Below are positions 43,431 through 51,751 of a stretch of DNA of 64,000 nucleotides, piece by piece (position 1 is the stretch's first letter; every line of letters begins with the position of its first letter). Source of the DNA: Dermacoccus abyssi (GTDB taxonomy: Bacteria; Actinomycetota; Actinomycetes; Actinomycetales; Dermatophilaceae); contig NZ_QWLM01000005.1 of NCBI RefSeq assembly GCF_003515945.1, positions 62,001-126,000 on the forward strand. The letters are read 5' to 3'. A program made the translations under genes and the position numbers. The notes beneath the pieces are model-generated. The model had not been told where the DNA came from. It saw nothing but the letters and a program-made list of their open reading frames with translations, and did not search any database.

Positions 43431-44404
43431 ATCTCTCGGGCATGGGCCCGCTGCTCGCCCTCATGCCGTACGAGTTCGGCTTCGCTCCGACGGCGTCCCT
43501 CGTCGTCACGTTCATGGACGGCGGGCGAGTTGCGGGGGCTGCCCGCTTCGACGAAGCCGTCGTCACCCCGGAGCACGTTCACCACGTGCGCGATCGCGTC
43601 GTCGAGGCGTCGAATCGTCTCGGCACGAGTGGCGTCGTCGTCACGGCCTACCAGTGCAATCCCGGCGTCGATCTCGACCTGGTCACGCGGGCTCTCGCAC
43701 CGGCCGTCGAGGTGGAGCACGCCCTCGTCGTGGCCCCTGACGTCTGGTGGGCAACGACGTGCACCAAAGGCTGTTGTGACGGTGCACTGGCCCCAGTGCC
43801 GACTGCCTCCGATGAGCCCTCCCTCGCATCGGCCCTCGAGGGACGCCTCGAACCGGCGTCATCGCGTGACGAAGCCGTGGCGGCCCTCCACGCGGTTTCG
43901 CCACTGGCCCAACGGGCCGTCGCCGACCTGCTCGTCGGGCTACCGGGCGAGACCGGCCGGGTGCGCGCGGCCTGGCGTGAGGTGGCCTCAGGCTCCGGGC
44001 ACCCCCACAGCACTCGCGACCGTGAGGCTCTGGCGCTCGTCGTCGACGCCATGCCCGATCCACTCCTGCGCGACGAGATGGTGTGGAGCGTCGTGCCCGA
44101 ACTGGCCGCGGGAGCCCGTACCACGCGGCAGTGCTGGTCCGAACCGGTGGGTTCGCAGCGCCTGTTGGAGATCCTCGTCGCCGTGCCCGAGCCGGCGCGA
44201 GCCCATTGGCTGTGTCTCGTGGCGCTCGCGCGCTGGCGGGAAGGGGAGCGGCCCAGCGCTGTGCTCGCCGCCGCCGAGGCCCAGGAACGGGGCGCGCGCC
44301 TACCTCTCGTCGACCTCGTCGTGAGGATGACCTCCTCCGGCATGGCGTACGAGGACTTCCTGCGGCCGACGAGGCCGAATCGTGCGGCGCGGCGCCGTCG
44401 CTGA
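43418..44404 (+). CDS. DUF4192 family protein
   Basis: The 328-residue protein belongs to the actinobacterial DUF4192 family of unknown function. Its N-terminus MTTLHLSGMGPLLALMPYEF and following FAPTASLVVTFMDGG are typical. So are EVEHALVVAPDVWW (about 108) and the helical C-terminal repeats with AHWLCLVALARWREGERPS. The start at 43418 fits the family; the frame is also open from GTG 43394, which would add MWSWLREA from inside the palindrome. The C-terminus is Arg-rich (RPNRAARRRR). A long perfect palindrome covers the start. Confidence 0.8.
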   Translation: MTTLHLSGMGPLLALMPYEFGFAPTASLVVTFMDGGRVAGAARFDEAVVTPEHVHHVRDRVVEASNRLGTSGVVVTAYQCNPGVDLDLVTRALAPAVEVEHALVVAPDVWWATTCTKGCCDGALAPVPTASDEPSLASALEGRLEPASSRDEAVAALHAVSPLAQRAVADLLVGLPGETGRVRAAWREVASGSGHPHSTRDREALALVVDAMPDPLLRDEMVWSVVPELAAGARTTRQCWSEPVGSQRLLEILVAVPEPARAHWLCLVALARWREGERPSAVLAAAEAQERGARLPLVDLVVRMTSSGMAYEDFLRPTRPNRAARRRR

Positions 44405-44515
44405 CGTCGTGGCGACGAGGCGAGAGAGTGCGGGCAGCCACCGGGCCGGCGCTTCACATCGTGGACATCAACAGGGGCCTTCCTGGCGCCTTCGCTGCAC
44501 TCGCCCTAGTCTCGG

Positions 44516-44627
44516 AGCGTCAAGAGTCTCAGTCACACAAGCCCCGGCTGACTGAGCGGCAACCCTCCACCGCGGTGGGGTGCCCCGGGTGACGACAGGG
44601 CCGTGAACGCTGCGGCAAGCGCGGACT
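44516..44627 (+). ncRNA. SAM-IV riboswitch upstream of metX
   Basis: The segment fits the actinobacterial SAM-IV riboswitch. P1 is formed by cgtc (44518-44521) and gacg (44591-44594). P2 ctcagtc/gactgag encloses the conserved AAGCCCCGGCT. The P3 core cggcaaccctcc is followed by gcggtggggtgcc and GGGTGA. The 3' part ends with gcggcaagcgcgg, as in the family pseudoknot arm. It binds S-adenosylmethionine to lower expression of methionine genes, here metX. A possible -10 (TAGTCT, 44507-44512) would start transcription just before P1. The preceding 110 bp after DUF4192 show nothing else. Confidence 0.88.
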
Positions 44628-44649
44628 CGCCAGTCGCCTCGGCGAGTCC
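44623..44649 (+). promoter_or_regulatory. Hairpin between riboswitch and metX ribosome-binding site (candidate expression platform)
   Basis: ggactcgcc (44623-44631) and ggcgagtcc (44641-44649) form a perfect 9-bp stem with a 9-nt loop. The left arm touches the 3' end of the SAM-IV aptamer, and the right arm ends 4 nt before GAGGAGG (44653-44659). This suggests that ligand binding shifts pairing near the ribosome-binding site, so control would be at translation start. No T-run follows, which argues against termination. Confidence 0.5.
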
Positions 44650-44663
44650 TTCGAGGAGGACAC

Positions 44664-45842
44664 ATGGCGAGCTCTCATTCAGCGCACGTCGCACCGGCCG
44701 CTGCGCGTCCTGTGCAGGCGTCGAGTGGGTTCAACGCGCAGGCACGAGCCGTCGCTCTGGGAGACGTCGTTCTCGAAAGTGGCCGCACGCTGCCGGACGT
44801 CGTCATGACCTACGAGTGCTGGGGCGAGTTGAACGACGACGCGTCGAACGTCGTCCTTGTCGAGCACGCGCTCACGGGTGATTCGCACGTCGTCGGCGAT
44901 ACTGGCGACGGGCAGCCCACCCCGGGTTGGTGGCCAGGAATCATCGGCCCCGGCGCAGCACTCGACACCGACGAGTACTTCGTCGTCGCCATCAACGTTC
45001 TCGGTGGATGCCGTGGCAGTACCGGCCCCATCTCGCTCGCTCCGGACGGCGAGCCCTGGGGCGGACGTTTCCCGCAGGTGACCGTCCGAGACCAGGTCCG
45101 CGCCGAGGCGGCGTGCCTCGAAGCGCTCGGTGTGCGACGTCTGCACGCCGTCATCGGAGGCTCCTTCGGGGGGATGCGCACGGCCGAGTGGGTCGCGGGG
45201 TTCCCGGACCGCGTCGAGCGGGCATTGGTCGTGGCGAGCAGTGGCTGCGCGACCGCGGACCAGATTGCCTGGGGTCACACCCAGGTCGTCGCCATCACGT
45301 CCGACCCGGAATTCCGCGACGGCGACTACCTGCGTCACGGCACGTTTCCCACGAACGGCCTCGCCTTGGCCCGCCAGATCGCTCACGCCTCGTATCGCAG
45401 CGCAAGCGAGTTCGAGGCACGGTTCGGCGCCGAGCCCCAGCCAGGTGAGGACCCGCTCGAGGGCGGTCGCTTCAGCGTCGAGGGCTACCTCGACCACCAC
45501 GGGGCCAAACTCGCGCGACGCTTCGACCCGCTGGCCTACGTGCGCCTGACGCAGGCCATGGCGACCCACGACATCGGGCGAGGACGCGGCGGGCTCGACG
45601 CGGTGCTGGAGGCGTACGAAGGAGAACTCCTCGTGGCCGCAGTCGACTCCGATCGACTCTTTCCCGTGAGCGCATCGACGCGGATGGTGCGCGCCTACGG
45701 TCGCGGACGACTGCGCATGATCCACTCGCCCTACGGCCACGACGGATTCCTCATCGAGGCCGACCAGATCGCTTCGCTCGTGCATGAACTCGTCCAGCGA
45801 CCGTTGCGCGTAACACCGCGGCTCGTGCGCGGCGTCGCATGA
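44664..45842 (+). CDS. metX: Homoserine O-acetyltransferase MetX
   Basis: MetX activates homoserine with acetyl-CoA for methionine synthesis. The 392-residue alpha/beta hydrolase-fold protein has the NVLGGCRGSTGP motif (about 111-122) and nucleophile Ser167 in GGSFGGM. A C-terminal Asp (AAVDSDRLFP) and His (PYGHDGF) complete the triad. ATG 44664 follows GAGGAGG at ideal spacing. Expression is controlled by the SAM-IV riboswitch just upstream. The partner metY (O-acetylhomoserine sulfhydrylase), often adjacent, is not in the window. Confidence 0.95.
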   Translation: MASSHSAHVAPAAARPVQASSGFNAQARAVALGDVVLESGRTLPDVVMTYECWGELNDDASNVVLVEHALTGDSHVVGDTGDGQPTPGWWPGIIGPGAALDTDEYFVVAINVLGGCRGSTGPISLAPDGEPWGGRFPQVTVRDQVRAEAACLEALGVRRLHAVIGGSFGGMRTAEWVAGFPDRVERALVVASSGCATADQIAWGHTQVVAITSDPEFRDGDYLRHGTFPTNGLALARQIAHASYRSASEFEARFGAEPQPGEDPLEGGRFSVEGYLDHHGAKLARRFDPLAYVRLTQAMATHDIGRGRGGLDAVLEAYEGELLVAAVDSDRLFPVSASTRMVRAYGRGRLRMIHSPYGHDGFLIEADQIASLVHELVQRPLRVTPRLVRGVA

Positions 45843-45907
45843 GTGGCCCACCGCAGGGGCCTCGGGTAGCGTGACGGCAGATTCCGAATTTCGCGAGTGA
45901 GGTCGCC

Positions 45908-46264
45908 ATGTCCGTCATCGTCAGTTTCGCGCCCGGCCCCGAGGGCGAAGCCGCCCTCGCCGAGGCAGCTCGCCAGTCGAAGGATCTGGGTCGCCCGCTC
46001 ATCGTGGTGTGCACGGTGCCCTCGGACGAGGCTCGCACCGCGGCCCGCAAGGCGGCCGAGGAGTACACCGGCGCACAGGTCGTCGATGTGCAGGACGGCG
46101 CCGACGCCGTGGAATCCATCCTCGAGGAGATTTCCCGAGTGCAGCCCGCCCTGCTCGTCATCGGGCTGCGCAGGCGCACCCCTGTCGGCAAGTTGATCCT
46201 GGGCACGAGTGCTCAGCGCTTGTTGCTCGACGCCCCGTGCCCCGTGCTCGCCGTCAAGCCCTGA
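45908..46264 (+). CDS. Universal stress protein (UspA family)
   Basis: The 118-residue single-domain protein has the Usp alpha/beta fold. It starts with a short strand (SVIVSFAPG) and ends with the ATP-type motif region LLVIGLRRRTPVGKLILGTSAQRLLLDAPCPVLAV, in which the G-2x-G-9x-G(S/T) pattern is partly kept (LGTSAQ). It is a little shorter than the usual ~140 residues. Role in stress tolerance is family-level knowledge only. It is separated by 65 bp from metX. Confidence 0.88.
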   Translation: MSVIVSFAPGPEGEAALAEAARQSKDLGRPLIVVCTVPSDEARTAARKAAEEYTGAQVVDVQDGADAVESILEEISRVQPALLVIGLRRRTPVGKLILGTSAQRLLLDAPCPVLAVKP

Positions 46265-46375
46265 GGCTCCCGAACGCCCTTCAGTTGCTGAGATGGCGGC
46301 CGATCCGGGGCAGGGAATGAACGTCAATCGAAGCTCGTTGAACCCCGTGATTCTGCGGTTTCGTGCGTCGAGTTT

Positions 46376-46381
46376 TATAAT
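46376..46381 (+). promoter_or_regulatory. Consensus -10 element of the sigA promoter
   Basis: A perfect TATAAT lies at 46376-46381, preceded by tttt. No clear -35 is present at 16-18 bp (tctgcggt region). Transcription would begin near 46388 and leave a leader of about 125 nt before the sigA start. The rest of the 249-bp gap holds nothing else I recognise. Confidence 0.5.
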
Positions 46382-46513
46382 GGGTGAAGAAGCGGTCACC
46401 ACCCGGAGCGCCAAGCGCGGGGTTTCGTGATCGCACTCCTCGTTCCGGTGTCGCTTCGATCGTCGCTGCCCTGCGGCCGACGACGGCGACGCATTACTTT
46501 CGGAAGGTAGTTG

Positions 46514-48145
46514 GTGACGACAGTGTCGAAGACCACGCAGCCCCCCGCACTTCCCGCGGATGTCGACCACCCGGCTCTGGCAGCTCTGTTCGAATCGGGT
46601 CGTGAGACGGGCTCGGTGGACAGCGTCGCATTGAAGGACGCGATCGAAGAGGCACAGGTGTCGTCCGCCAAGCAGAAGTCCGTGTTGAAGGCGCTGGCCG
46701 CCGAGAACATCGAGGTCGTCCTCGACCAGGCCCACGCCGAGCAGGCCGTGGCCACCACAGCCGGACGTCGTAAGACGGCCGTGAAGAAGACGACGGCCAA
46801 GACCACTGCGGCCAAGAAGACCACCGGCAAGAAGGCGACGGCGAAGACCGCGACCGCGAAGGTTGCGGCTGTCGAGGAGTCGAGCGAGGCGGACGAGACC
46901 GCTAACGAGGCTCCCGCCAAGAAGACGACGGCCAAGAAGGCTGCCGCGAAGAAGACCACGGCCAAGAAGGCTGCCGCCAAGACGGCCACGGCCAAGACCG
47001 CGACGGCGAAGAAGGCTGCTGCGAAGAAGGCAGGTAAGGCCGCCGACGAGCCCGAGGTCGACGAGGTCGAGCCGGTCGACATCGCGGCCGAAACCGGTGA
47101 CGATGTCGAGACGCCCGAGCAGGCCTCCGACAGCAAGGCCGGCGACACCTCCGAGCCGGAGGACGAGAAGGGCGGCTTCGTCCTGCGTCAGGGCGACGAG
47201 GACGACGCTCCTGCTCAGCAGGTCGTCACGGCAGGCGCCACGGCAGACCCGGTCAAGGACTACCTCAAGCAGATCGGTAAGGTCGCGCTGCTCAACGCCG
47301 AGCAGGAGGTCGAGCTCGCCAAGCGCATCGAGGCCGGCCTGTTCGCGGAGCAGAAGCTCGACTCCGGCGACAAGATCGACATGAAGCTCAAGCGTGAGCT
47401 GTGGTGGATCGCCTCGGACGGCAAGAACGCCAAGAACCACCTCCTCGAGGCCAACCTGCGTCTCGTCGTGTCGCTCGCCAAGCGCTACACCGGTCGCGGA
47501 ATGCTCTTCCTCGACCTCATCCAGGAAGGCAACCTGGGCCTCATCCGTGCGGTCGAGAAGTTCGACTACACCAAGGGCTACAAGTTCTCGACCTACGCGA
47601 CGTGGTGGATTCGTCAGGCCATCACCCGCGCCATGGCCGACCAGGCGCGTACCATCCGCATCCCGGTGCACATGGTCGAGGTCATCAACAAGCTGGCCCG
47701 CGTCCAGCGCCAGATGCTCCAGGACCTGGGCCGCGAGCCCACCCCGGACGAGCTGGCCAAGGAACTCGACATGACCCCCGAGAAGGTCGTGGAGGTTCAG
47801 AAGTACGGTCGCGAGCCGATCTCCCTGCACACCCCGCTCGGCGAGGACGGTGACAGCGAGTTCGGTGACCTCATCGAGGACTCCGAGGCCGTCGTCCCGG
47901 CCGACGCCGTGAGCTTCACGCTGCTGCAGGAGCAGCTGCACTCGGTGCTCGACACGCTGAGCGAGCGCGAAGCGGGCGTCGTCTCGATGCGCTTCGGTCT
48001 CACCGACGGTCAGCCGAAGACGCTCGACGAGATCGGCAAGGTCTACGGCGTGACGCGCGAGCGTATCCGTCAGATCGAGAGCAAGACGATGAGCAAGCTG
48101 CGTCACCCGTCGCGCTCGCAGGTTCTGCGCGACTACCTCGACTGA
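46514..48145 (+). CDS. sigA: Primary sigma factor SigA (RpoD/HrdB) with Lys/Ala-rich N-terminal extension
   Basis: This is the housekeeping sigma70 factor. Region 1.2 begins near residue 245 ([17 protein letters not shown]), and region 2 (about 314-375) contains [17 protein letters not shown] and [17 protein letters not shown]. Region 3 follows, and region 4 (about 512-530) has the [22 protein letters not shown]. Residues ~88-180 are histone-like repeats of K-K-T-T-A-K type, known from other actinobacterial SigA proteins. Length is 543. TTG 46511 and GTG 46514 are both possible; GTG is favoured because GGAAGG (46502-46507) is then 6 nt away. A strong hairpin follows the gene. Confidence 0.96.
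   Translation: MTTVSKTTQPPALPADVDHPALAALFESGRETGSVDSVALKDAIEEAQVSSAKQKSVLKALAAENIEVVLDQAHAEQAVATTAGRRKTAVKKTTAKTTAAKKTTGKKATAKTATAKVAAVEESSEADETANEAPAKKTTAKKAAAKKTTAKKAAAKTATAKTATAKKAAAKKAGKAADEPEVDEVEPVDIAAETGDDVETPEQASDSKAGDTSEPEDEKGGFVLRQGDEDDAPAQQVVTAGATADPVKDYLKQIGKVALLNAEQEVELAKRIEAGLFAEQKLDSGDKIDMKLKRELWWIASDGKNAKNHLLEANLRLVVSLAKRYTGRGMLFLDLIQEGNLGLIRAVEKFDYTKGYKFSTYATWWIRQAITRAMADQARTIRIPVHMVEVINKLARVQRQMLQDLGREPTPDELAKELDMTPEKVVEVQKYGREPISLHTPLGEDGDSEFGDLIEDSEAVVPADAVSFTLLQEQLHSVLDTLSEREAGVVSMRFGLTDGQPKTLDEIGKVYGVTRERIRQIESKTMSKLRHPSRSQVLRDYLD
46770..47040 (+). repeat. Degenerate AAG/GCC-rich repeats encoding the SigA Lys/Ala tract
   Basis: Short imperfect repeats such as gccaagaagacgacg and gccaagaaggctgcc recur about every 15-24 bp inside sigA. 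They encode the [10 protein letters not shown]-type tract. Such tandem sequence is prone to slippage, so its length may differ between strains. The reading frame is intact here. Confidence 0.75.
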
Positions 48146-48159
48146 GTAGCGGCTTTCAC

Positions 48160-48199
48160 CGCCGAAGGGCGCATCCCATGGGGGATGCGCCCTTCGGCG
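48160..48199 (+). terminator. 18-bp perfect hairpin, sigA terminator
   Basis: Arms 48160-48177 (cgccgaagggcgcatccc) and 48182-48199 are exact complements with a 4-nt loop (atgg). It starts 15 nt after the sigA stop. It is the longest terminator-like stem in the window. Confidence 0.8.
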
Positions 48200-48233
48200 T
48201 GTGCACGTCGTCGGAACCCTTCACGCCGAAGGA

Positions 48234-48294
48234 TGGTGGGTTTGGCTGAAGGTGGCAGGGATATCGGTCGCATCTTCGGCCAAACCCAGCACCA
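48234..48294. terminator. Second long hairpin in the sigA/tgpA convergent gap
   Basis: Positions 48238-48251 pair with 48274-48287 over 14 bp (one G-U). The outer 4 bp pair 48234-48237 with 48291-48294 after a 3-nt bulge. The loop is 22 nt. It may be a bidirectional terminator between the convergent genes, or a structured small RNA. No promoter was seen for the latter. Confidence 0.45.
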
Positions 48295-48344
48295 GCGTTC
48301 GCCCGCGTGGCGTCGGACGGAGGATCGGCGCGAAAACGGACGAA

Positions 48345-48374
48345 CCCGGCTCCACGCGTCAGGGGAGAGCCGGG
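48345..48374 (-). terminator. Terminator of the moxR-DUF58-tgpA operon
   Basis: cccggctc (48345-48352) and gagccggg (48367-48374) form an 8-bp stem with a 14-nt loop. It lies just after the tgpA stop on the minus strand. On that strand the stem is followed by ttcgtccgtttt, a T-rich tail, which fits an intrinsic terminator. Confidence 0.6.
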
Positions 48375-48389
48375 GTCATCTCGTGTGCG

Positions 48390-50630
48390 TCAGGGGCGGT
48401 TCCGGCGGCCGAGTGCCGTGAGGTAGGCGCGACCCGAGGCAGGGACGAGGAGGGCCTTCACCCGCGCACCCCACGATGCTTCGTCCCGTGCAGCCCGGAC
48501 CACCCGGTCACACGCTGACGCCTGGGACCGGCCCGTCGTCGGCGCGTAGCGCGAGGCTTCCATACCTGAACACGCTCGCTCGAGGGCCTCACGCACCGTG
48601 GTGCCCGACTCCGGGTTGTCCCGGGTGAACGCCTCTGCGGTGGCTCGTGGCGACAAGCCCTCCGGCGTCGTGTAACCGAGATCGCGCAGCGACCAGAGCA
48701 TGGCGTGCCACGCTCCCTCGTCACGTTCGCGATCCGTCGATGCCGTACGGGTGACCTCCTGCCGCTTACGTCGACCCGCCAGGGGCAGGACCGACGCGAG
48801 CAGCGCGACCAGGGCAAGACCCCCCAGCACCGCGAGCACGTGGGCCCAAGGGAAGGAGTCCGAGTCGGGCTTGGCCGGCTGGGTCGTGCTCGACGAGGTG
48901 CTCGTCTCGCTCGACGGGCGCACGCTCGAGGTGGACGAGGACGTGCTCGTCGAGCTCGTGGGCGCACTCGAGGACGAGGACGCCGACGAGTCGCCGGTGG
49001 GGGTGTCCGGCGCGTAGGGCGGCGGCGCACCCGAACGCAGGCCGGGCGTCGGGTCGAAGCGCGTCCACCCCATACCGGGGAAGTAGACCTCCGCCCAGGC
49101 GTGGGCGTCCGCAGCTCGCACCTCGTACGTGCCGCTGCGCTCCGTGCCGGGCAGGAAGCCGATGGCCACACGCGCGGGCAGCCCCATCTGCCGCGCTCCC
49201 ATGACCATGGCCGTCGCGAACTGAGTGCAGTAGCCCCGTCGCGTCTCCAGGAAGTTCGACAGCGGATCGAGCTCGCGACCGTTCTCCGAACGGGTCGGGG
49301 CCAACCTGAGCGAGTACGTGAACGACGGGTCGGTACGCAGATAGCGCTGCAGCGCGACGGCCTGCTCGAACGGTGTTCCCGCGTCGGCGGCCCCGGAGGA
49401 CTGATTGAGCCGAGTGATGCGCTGCTTCGCCGCCTCCGGGAGTGTTGCGGTGTCGAGATCCTTCGCCGTGACACTGCCACCGACTCCCGCGCGCTCGTTG
49501 CTCGTGGGTCGTGCGGCCGCAGTGTACTCGCGGTAGAGCACCGAGTAGGCCGGCGCGGGCTGCGACAGGAACGGCACACCGTTGTTCGTGCCGACACGGA
49601 AGGTCGGGTTCGCGGAACCGAAGTTGGCCGCACGCAGCTGCGCAGGCGCCGCGACGAACGGCGGTCGCATGCCGTTGAGGGTCACGGACATGCGTTCCGT
49701 GCGCGCCGGCATCGAATCCTCGGCGCCGGGGTTCGGCAACTCGGTGTTGGGGCGGGCATCGGTGAACGGGCCCGACGACTCGGCGCGCCAGACGCCGTCA
49801 GCGTAGGAAGAGCTCGTCGTGGCACGCAACGGCGCAGGAGTGGTTGCCTGGGTCGTGTAGGTGAGCACGGGCGCGGCATTGCGAGAGTTCAGGCTCTTGC
49901 TGAGGTCGAGCGTCTCGGAGAAGTCGACCGAGTTGTTGACGCCCTGTGCTCCGCCCTCGGCGAGCGCGGGGGTGGCTCGCTGTGGCACTGAGGGGGCCAG
50001 GACGAGAGCCGTGAGTACGGCAACCGCCGTCATGGCGGCGAACACCGGCAGGGAGCGCATGAGGCCGGTGCGCAAGCTCGAGCCTTCGGCGAAGGACGCT
50101 GCCAGGACGACGAAGGCCCAGGCGATCGCCGCCGCGACGAAGTAGCGCGCGCGAAGGGTGTCACCGAGTGCGGTGGTGGCCAGGATGAAGGGCGCCGCCA
50201 CCGGAAGGACCGTGAGCATGGGCATACGTGCGGTGCCGCCCACGTAGTCGACGACGAGCGTGACGAGACCCGCGGCGAGAGCCAGCATGACGAGGACGCC
50301 GAGCATCGCCGGCAACGGAGCGACGGAGGTGTTCGCCGCTTCCTGGGCAGAGGCGGCCGTTGCCTTCACGGACGCCGCAGTGAGTGACCCTCCCTTGGCG
50401 ACGAAGACTCCCAGGGTGGCGACGGCGAGTGCGACGAGCTGTGCCGTCACGATGAAAGCCGGTGTGCGGTGTGTGAAGCGGCACACAGCGCCGACGAACC
50501 ACACGAGAGCGACGACGGCGAGTGCGGGCCCCACGAGGGCAGAGCTGCTCGTCAGTTCCACCAGCGGCCAACTCGCGGCCAGCGCCAGGAGCAGGAGGGC
50601 GACGTCGGAGGGGATTTGACGACTCTTCAT
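48390..50630 (-). CDS. TgpA-like transglutaminase membrane protein
   Basis: The 746-residue protein has about five to six N-terminal membrane helices (residues ~10-225) and an extracytoplasmic region with a transglutaminase-like domain. The triad is visible: Cys468 (RRGYCTQFA), His510 (DAHAWAEVY) and Asp526 (FDPTPG). A Ser/Thr-only linker of about 45 residues follows (SSASSSSSAPTSSTSTSSS region). Then come another membrane helix (about 605-625) and a cytoplasmic DUF4129-like end. The ATG overlaps the DUF58 stop by 4 bp, so it is the last gene of moxR-DUF58-tgpA. In Pseudomonas TgpA is essential. Its substrate is unknown, but a cell-envelope role is likely given the location. Confidence 0.88.
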   Translation of the reverse strand: MKSRQIPSDVALLLLALAASWPLVELTSSSALVGPALAVVALVWFVGAVCRFTHRTPAFIVTAQLVALAVATLGVFVAKGGSLTAASVKATAASAQEAANTSVAPLPAMLGVLVMLALAAGLVTLVVDYVGGTARMPMLTVLPVAAPFILATTALGDTLRARYFVAAAIAWAFVVLAASFAEGSSLRTGLMRSLPVFAAMTAVAVLTALVLAPSVPQRATPALAEGGAQGVNNSVDFSETLDLSKSLNSRNAAPVLTYTTQATTPAPLRATTSSSYADGVWRAESSGPFTDARPNTELPNPGAEDSMPARTERMSVTLNGMRPPFVAAPAQLRAANFGSANPTFRVGTNNGVPFLSQPAPAYSVLYREYTAAARPTSNERAGVGGSVTAKDLDTATLPEAAKQRITRLNQSSGAADAGTPFEQAVALQRYLRTDPSFTYSLRLAPTRSENGRELDPLSNFLETRRGYCTQFATAMVMGARQMGLPARVAIGFLPGTERSGTYEVRAADAHAWAEVYFPGMGWTRFDPTPGLRSGAPPPYAPDTPTGDSSASSSSSAPTSSTSTSSSTSSVRPSSETSTSSSTTQPAKPDSDSFPWAHVLAVLGGLALVALLASVLPLAGRRKRQEVTRTASTDRERDEGAWHAMLWSLRDLGYTTPEGLSPRATAEAFTRDNPESGTTVREALERACSGMEASRYAPTTGRSQASACDRVVRAARDEASWGARVKALLVPASGRAYLTALGRRNRP

Positions 50631-51751
50631 CGAAGATCACCTCCGGACATCGCGGGGTACAGGGACTCGGCGATGGAGTCGTAGGGGGAGATGGCGACGG
50701 CGTCCCAACCCAACCGGGTCAGTTCGTTCGCGCCGTCCTCCGCGCTCGCGCCGCCCACCCAGGCGAACGCCGGGGAGTGGTGTGGGGCCGGGGGGAAGTG
50801 ATCGGCGCTCGTGTGCAGGAAGAGCAAGGTGGGGCTCTCCTCGATGGTCAAACGGTCGGGCAGACTCTCACCGGCGCGAGCCAGGGCGTCGAGGATGTCG
50901 TCATGGTTGTCGTACTCGCGCTCGCCGACGGTCGCAAGGGTTGCGAGGTTGTGGTTCTCGAGCTCGGTGCATGCCGAGGCCGCTGCGCTGATCAGCCACT
51001 CCCACGGCTCGTTGGTACCGGGTCGTGGCACGTTGCCGAGCACGACCACATGGATGCGGGGCTGGGCCGGCGGGTCGAACTGACGCACCATGAGCTCGCC
51101 CCGGTGCGCCGTGGCGGGCCAGTGCACGGTGCGCAGGTCGTCGCCCTGGACGTACTCGCGGATGCTGGCACCGGGTCGCCCGGCGTGGGTCGCGTGAGCG
51201 GAGATGACGGTGTCGTCGCCGTCACCCTGAGCGACGGTTTGCGGCGTCTCGAGACTCACCGTGTGGGCGCGCACGAGCCAGGTCGAGGCACGGCCCTGCT
51301 CGAGCGACGTCTCGAAGAGGCCGAAGGGATCGGACGCGACGAGTCGCGCCGGTCCACTCGTGAAGGAGCCACGGTGACGTGCGGTGACGTCGTAGGCCGC
51401 CCGACCCCCTTGAACCTGCGAAAGGGGCCACCTCGCCACGCCGTGGCGGGTGAACGTGTGTGGCTCCTCGAGCGTCGTCTCGATCCATCCCGCACGCCGG
51501 GCCTTCACGCCGAGCGTGATCTGCCCCTCGTCACCGACGCTGAGGCGCTCCGGGGGGCCGTGACGGGTCACGTCGACCCGACCGGTCCGAGCGGCGACGG
51601 CGATGAGGAAGGCCAGCAGCGCCAGCACCAGGACGAAGATGCCTGCACGCACCACATCGGTGAAGCCTGAGGCCGCCCCCACGACGACGAGGAGTGCCCC
51701 CGCCACGAGGACGAGCAAACCTCGGCGGGTGGGGCGCGGCAGCGACTTCAC
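50627..51751 (-). CDS. DUF58 family protein
   Basis: The 374-residue protein has two membrane helices near the N-terminus (about 10-50, LLVLVAGALLVVVGAASGF and AGIFVLVLALLAFLIAV). The DUF58 signature follows at about 205-235 (REYVQGDDLRTVHWPATAHR), at the edge of a von Willebrand A-like fold. DUF58 proteins usually act with MoxR ATPases. It overlaps moxR (stop 51748) and tgpA (start 50630) by 4 bp each, a strong sign of one coupled operon. Confidence 0.88.
   Translation of the reverse strand: MKSLPRPTRRGLLVLVAGALLVVVGAASGFTDVVRAGIFVLVLALLAFLIAVAARTGRVDVTRHGPPERLSVGDEGQITLGVKARRAGWIETTLEEPHTFTRHGVARWPLSQVQGGRAAYDVTARHRGSFTSGPARLVASDPFGLFETSLEQGRASTWLVRAHTVSLETPQTVAQGDGDDTVISAHATHAGRPGASIREYVQGDDLRTVHWPATAHRGELMVRQFDPPAQPRIHVVVLGNVPRPGTNEPWEWLISAAASACTELENHNLATLATVGEREYDNHDDILDALARAGESLPDRLTIEESPTLLFLHTSADHFPPAPHHSPAFAWVGGASAEDGANELTRLGWDAVAISPYDSIAESLYPAMSGGDLR

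Noticed and set aside
46770-47040. CRISPR-like repeat array in the sigA region
   Set aside because: The repeats are short, imperfect, in frame and encode the known Lys/Ala-rich tract; there are no spacers.
45731-48106. Minus-strand open frame of about 790 residues opposite metX end, usp and sigA
   Set aside because: It crosses three well-supported genes and the sigA promoter; the long leucine/arginine repeats only mirror the sigA Lys/Ala tract.
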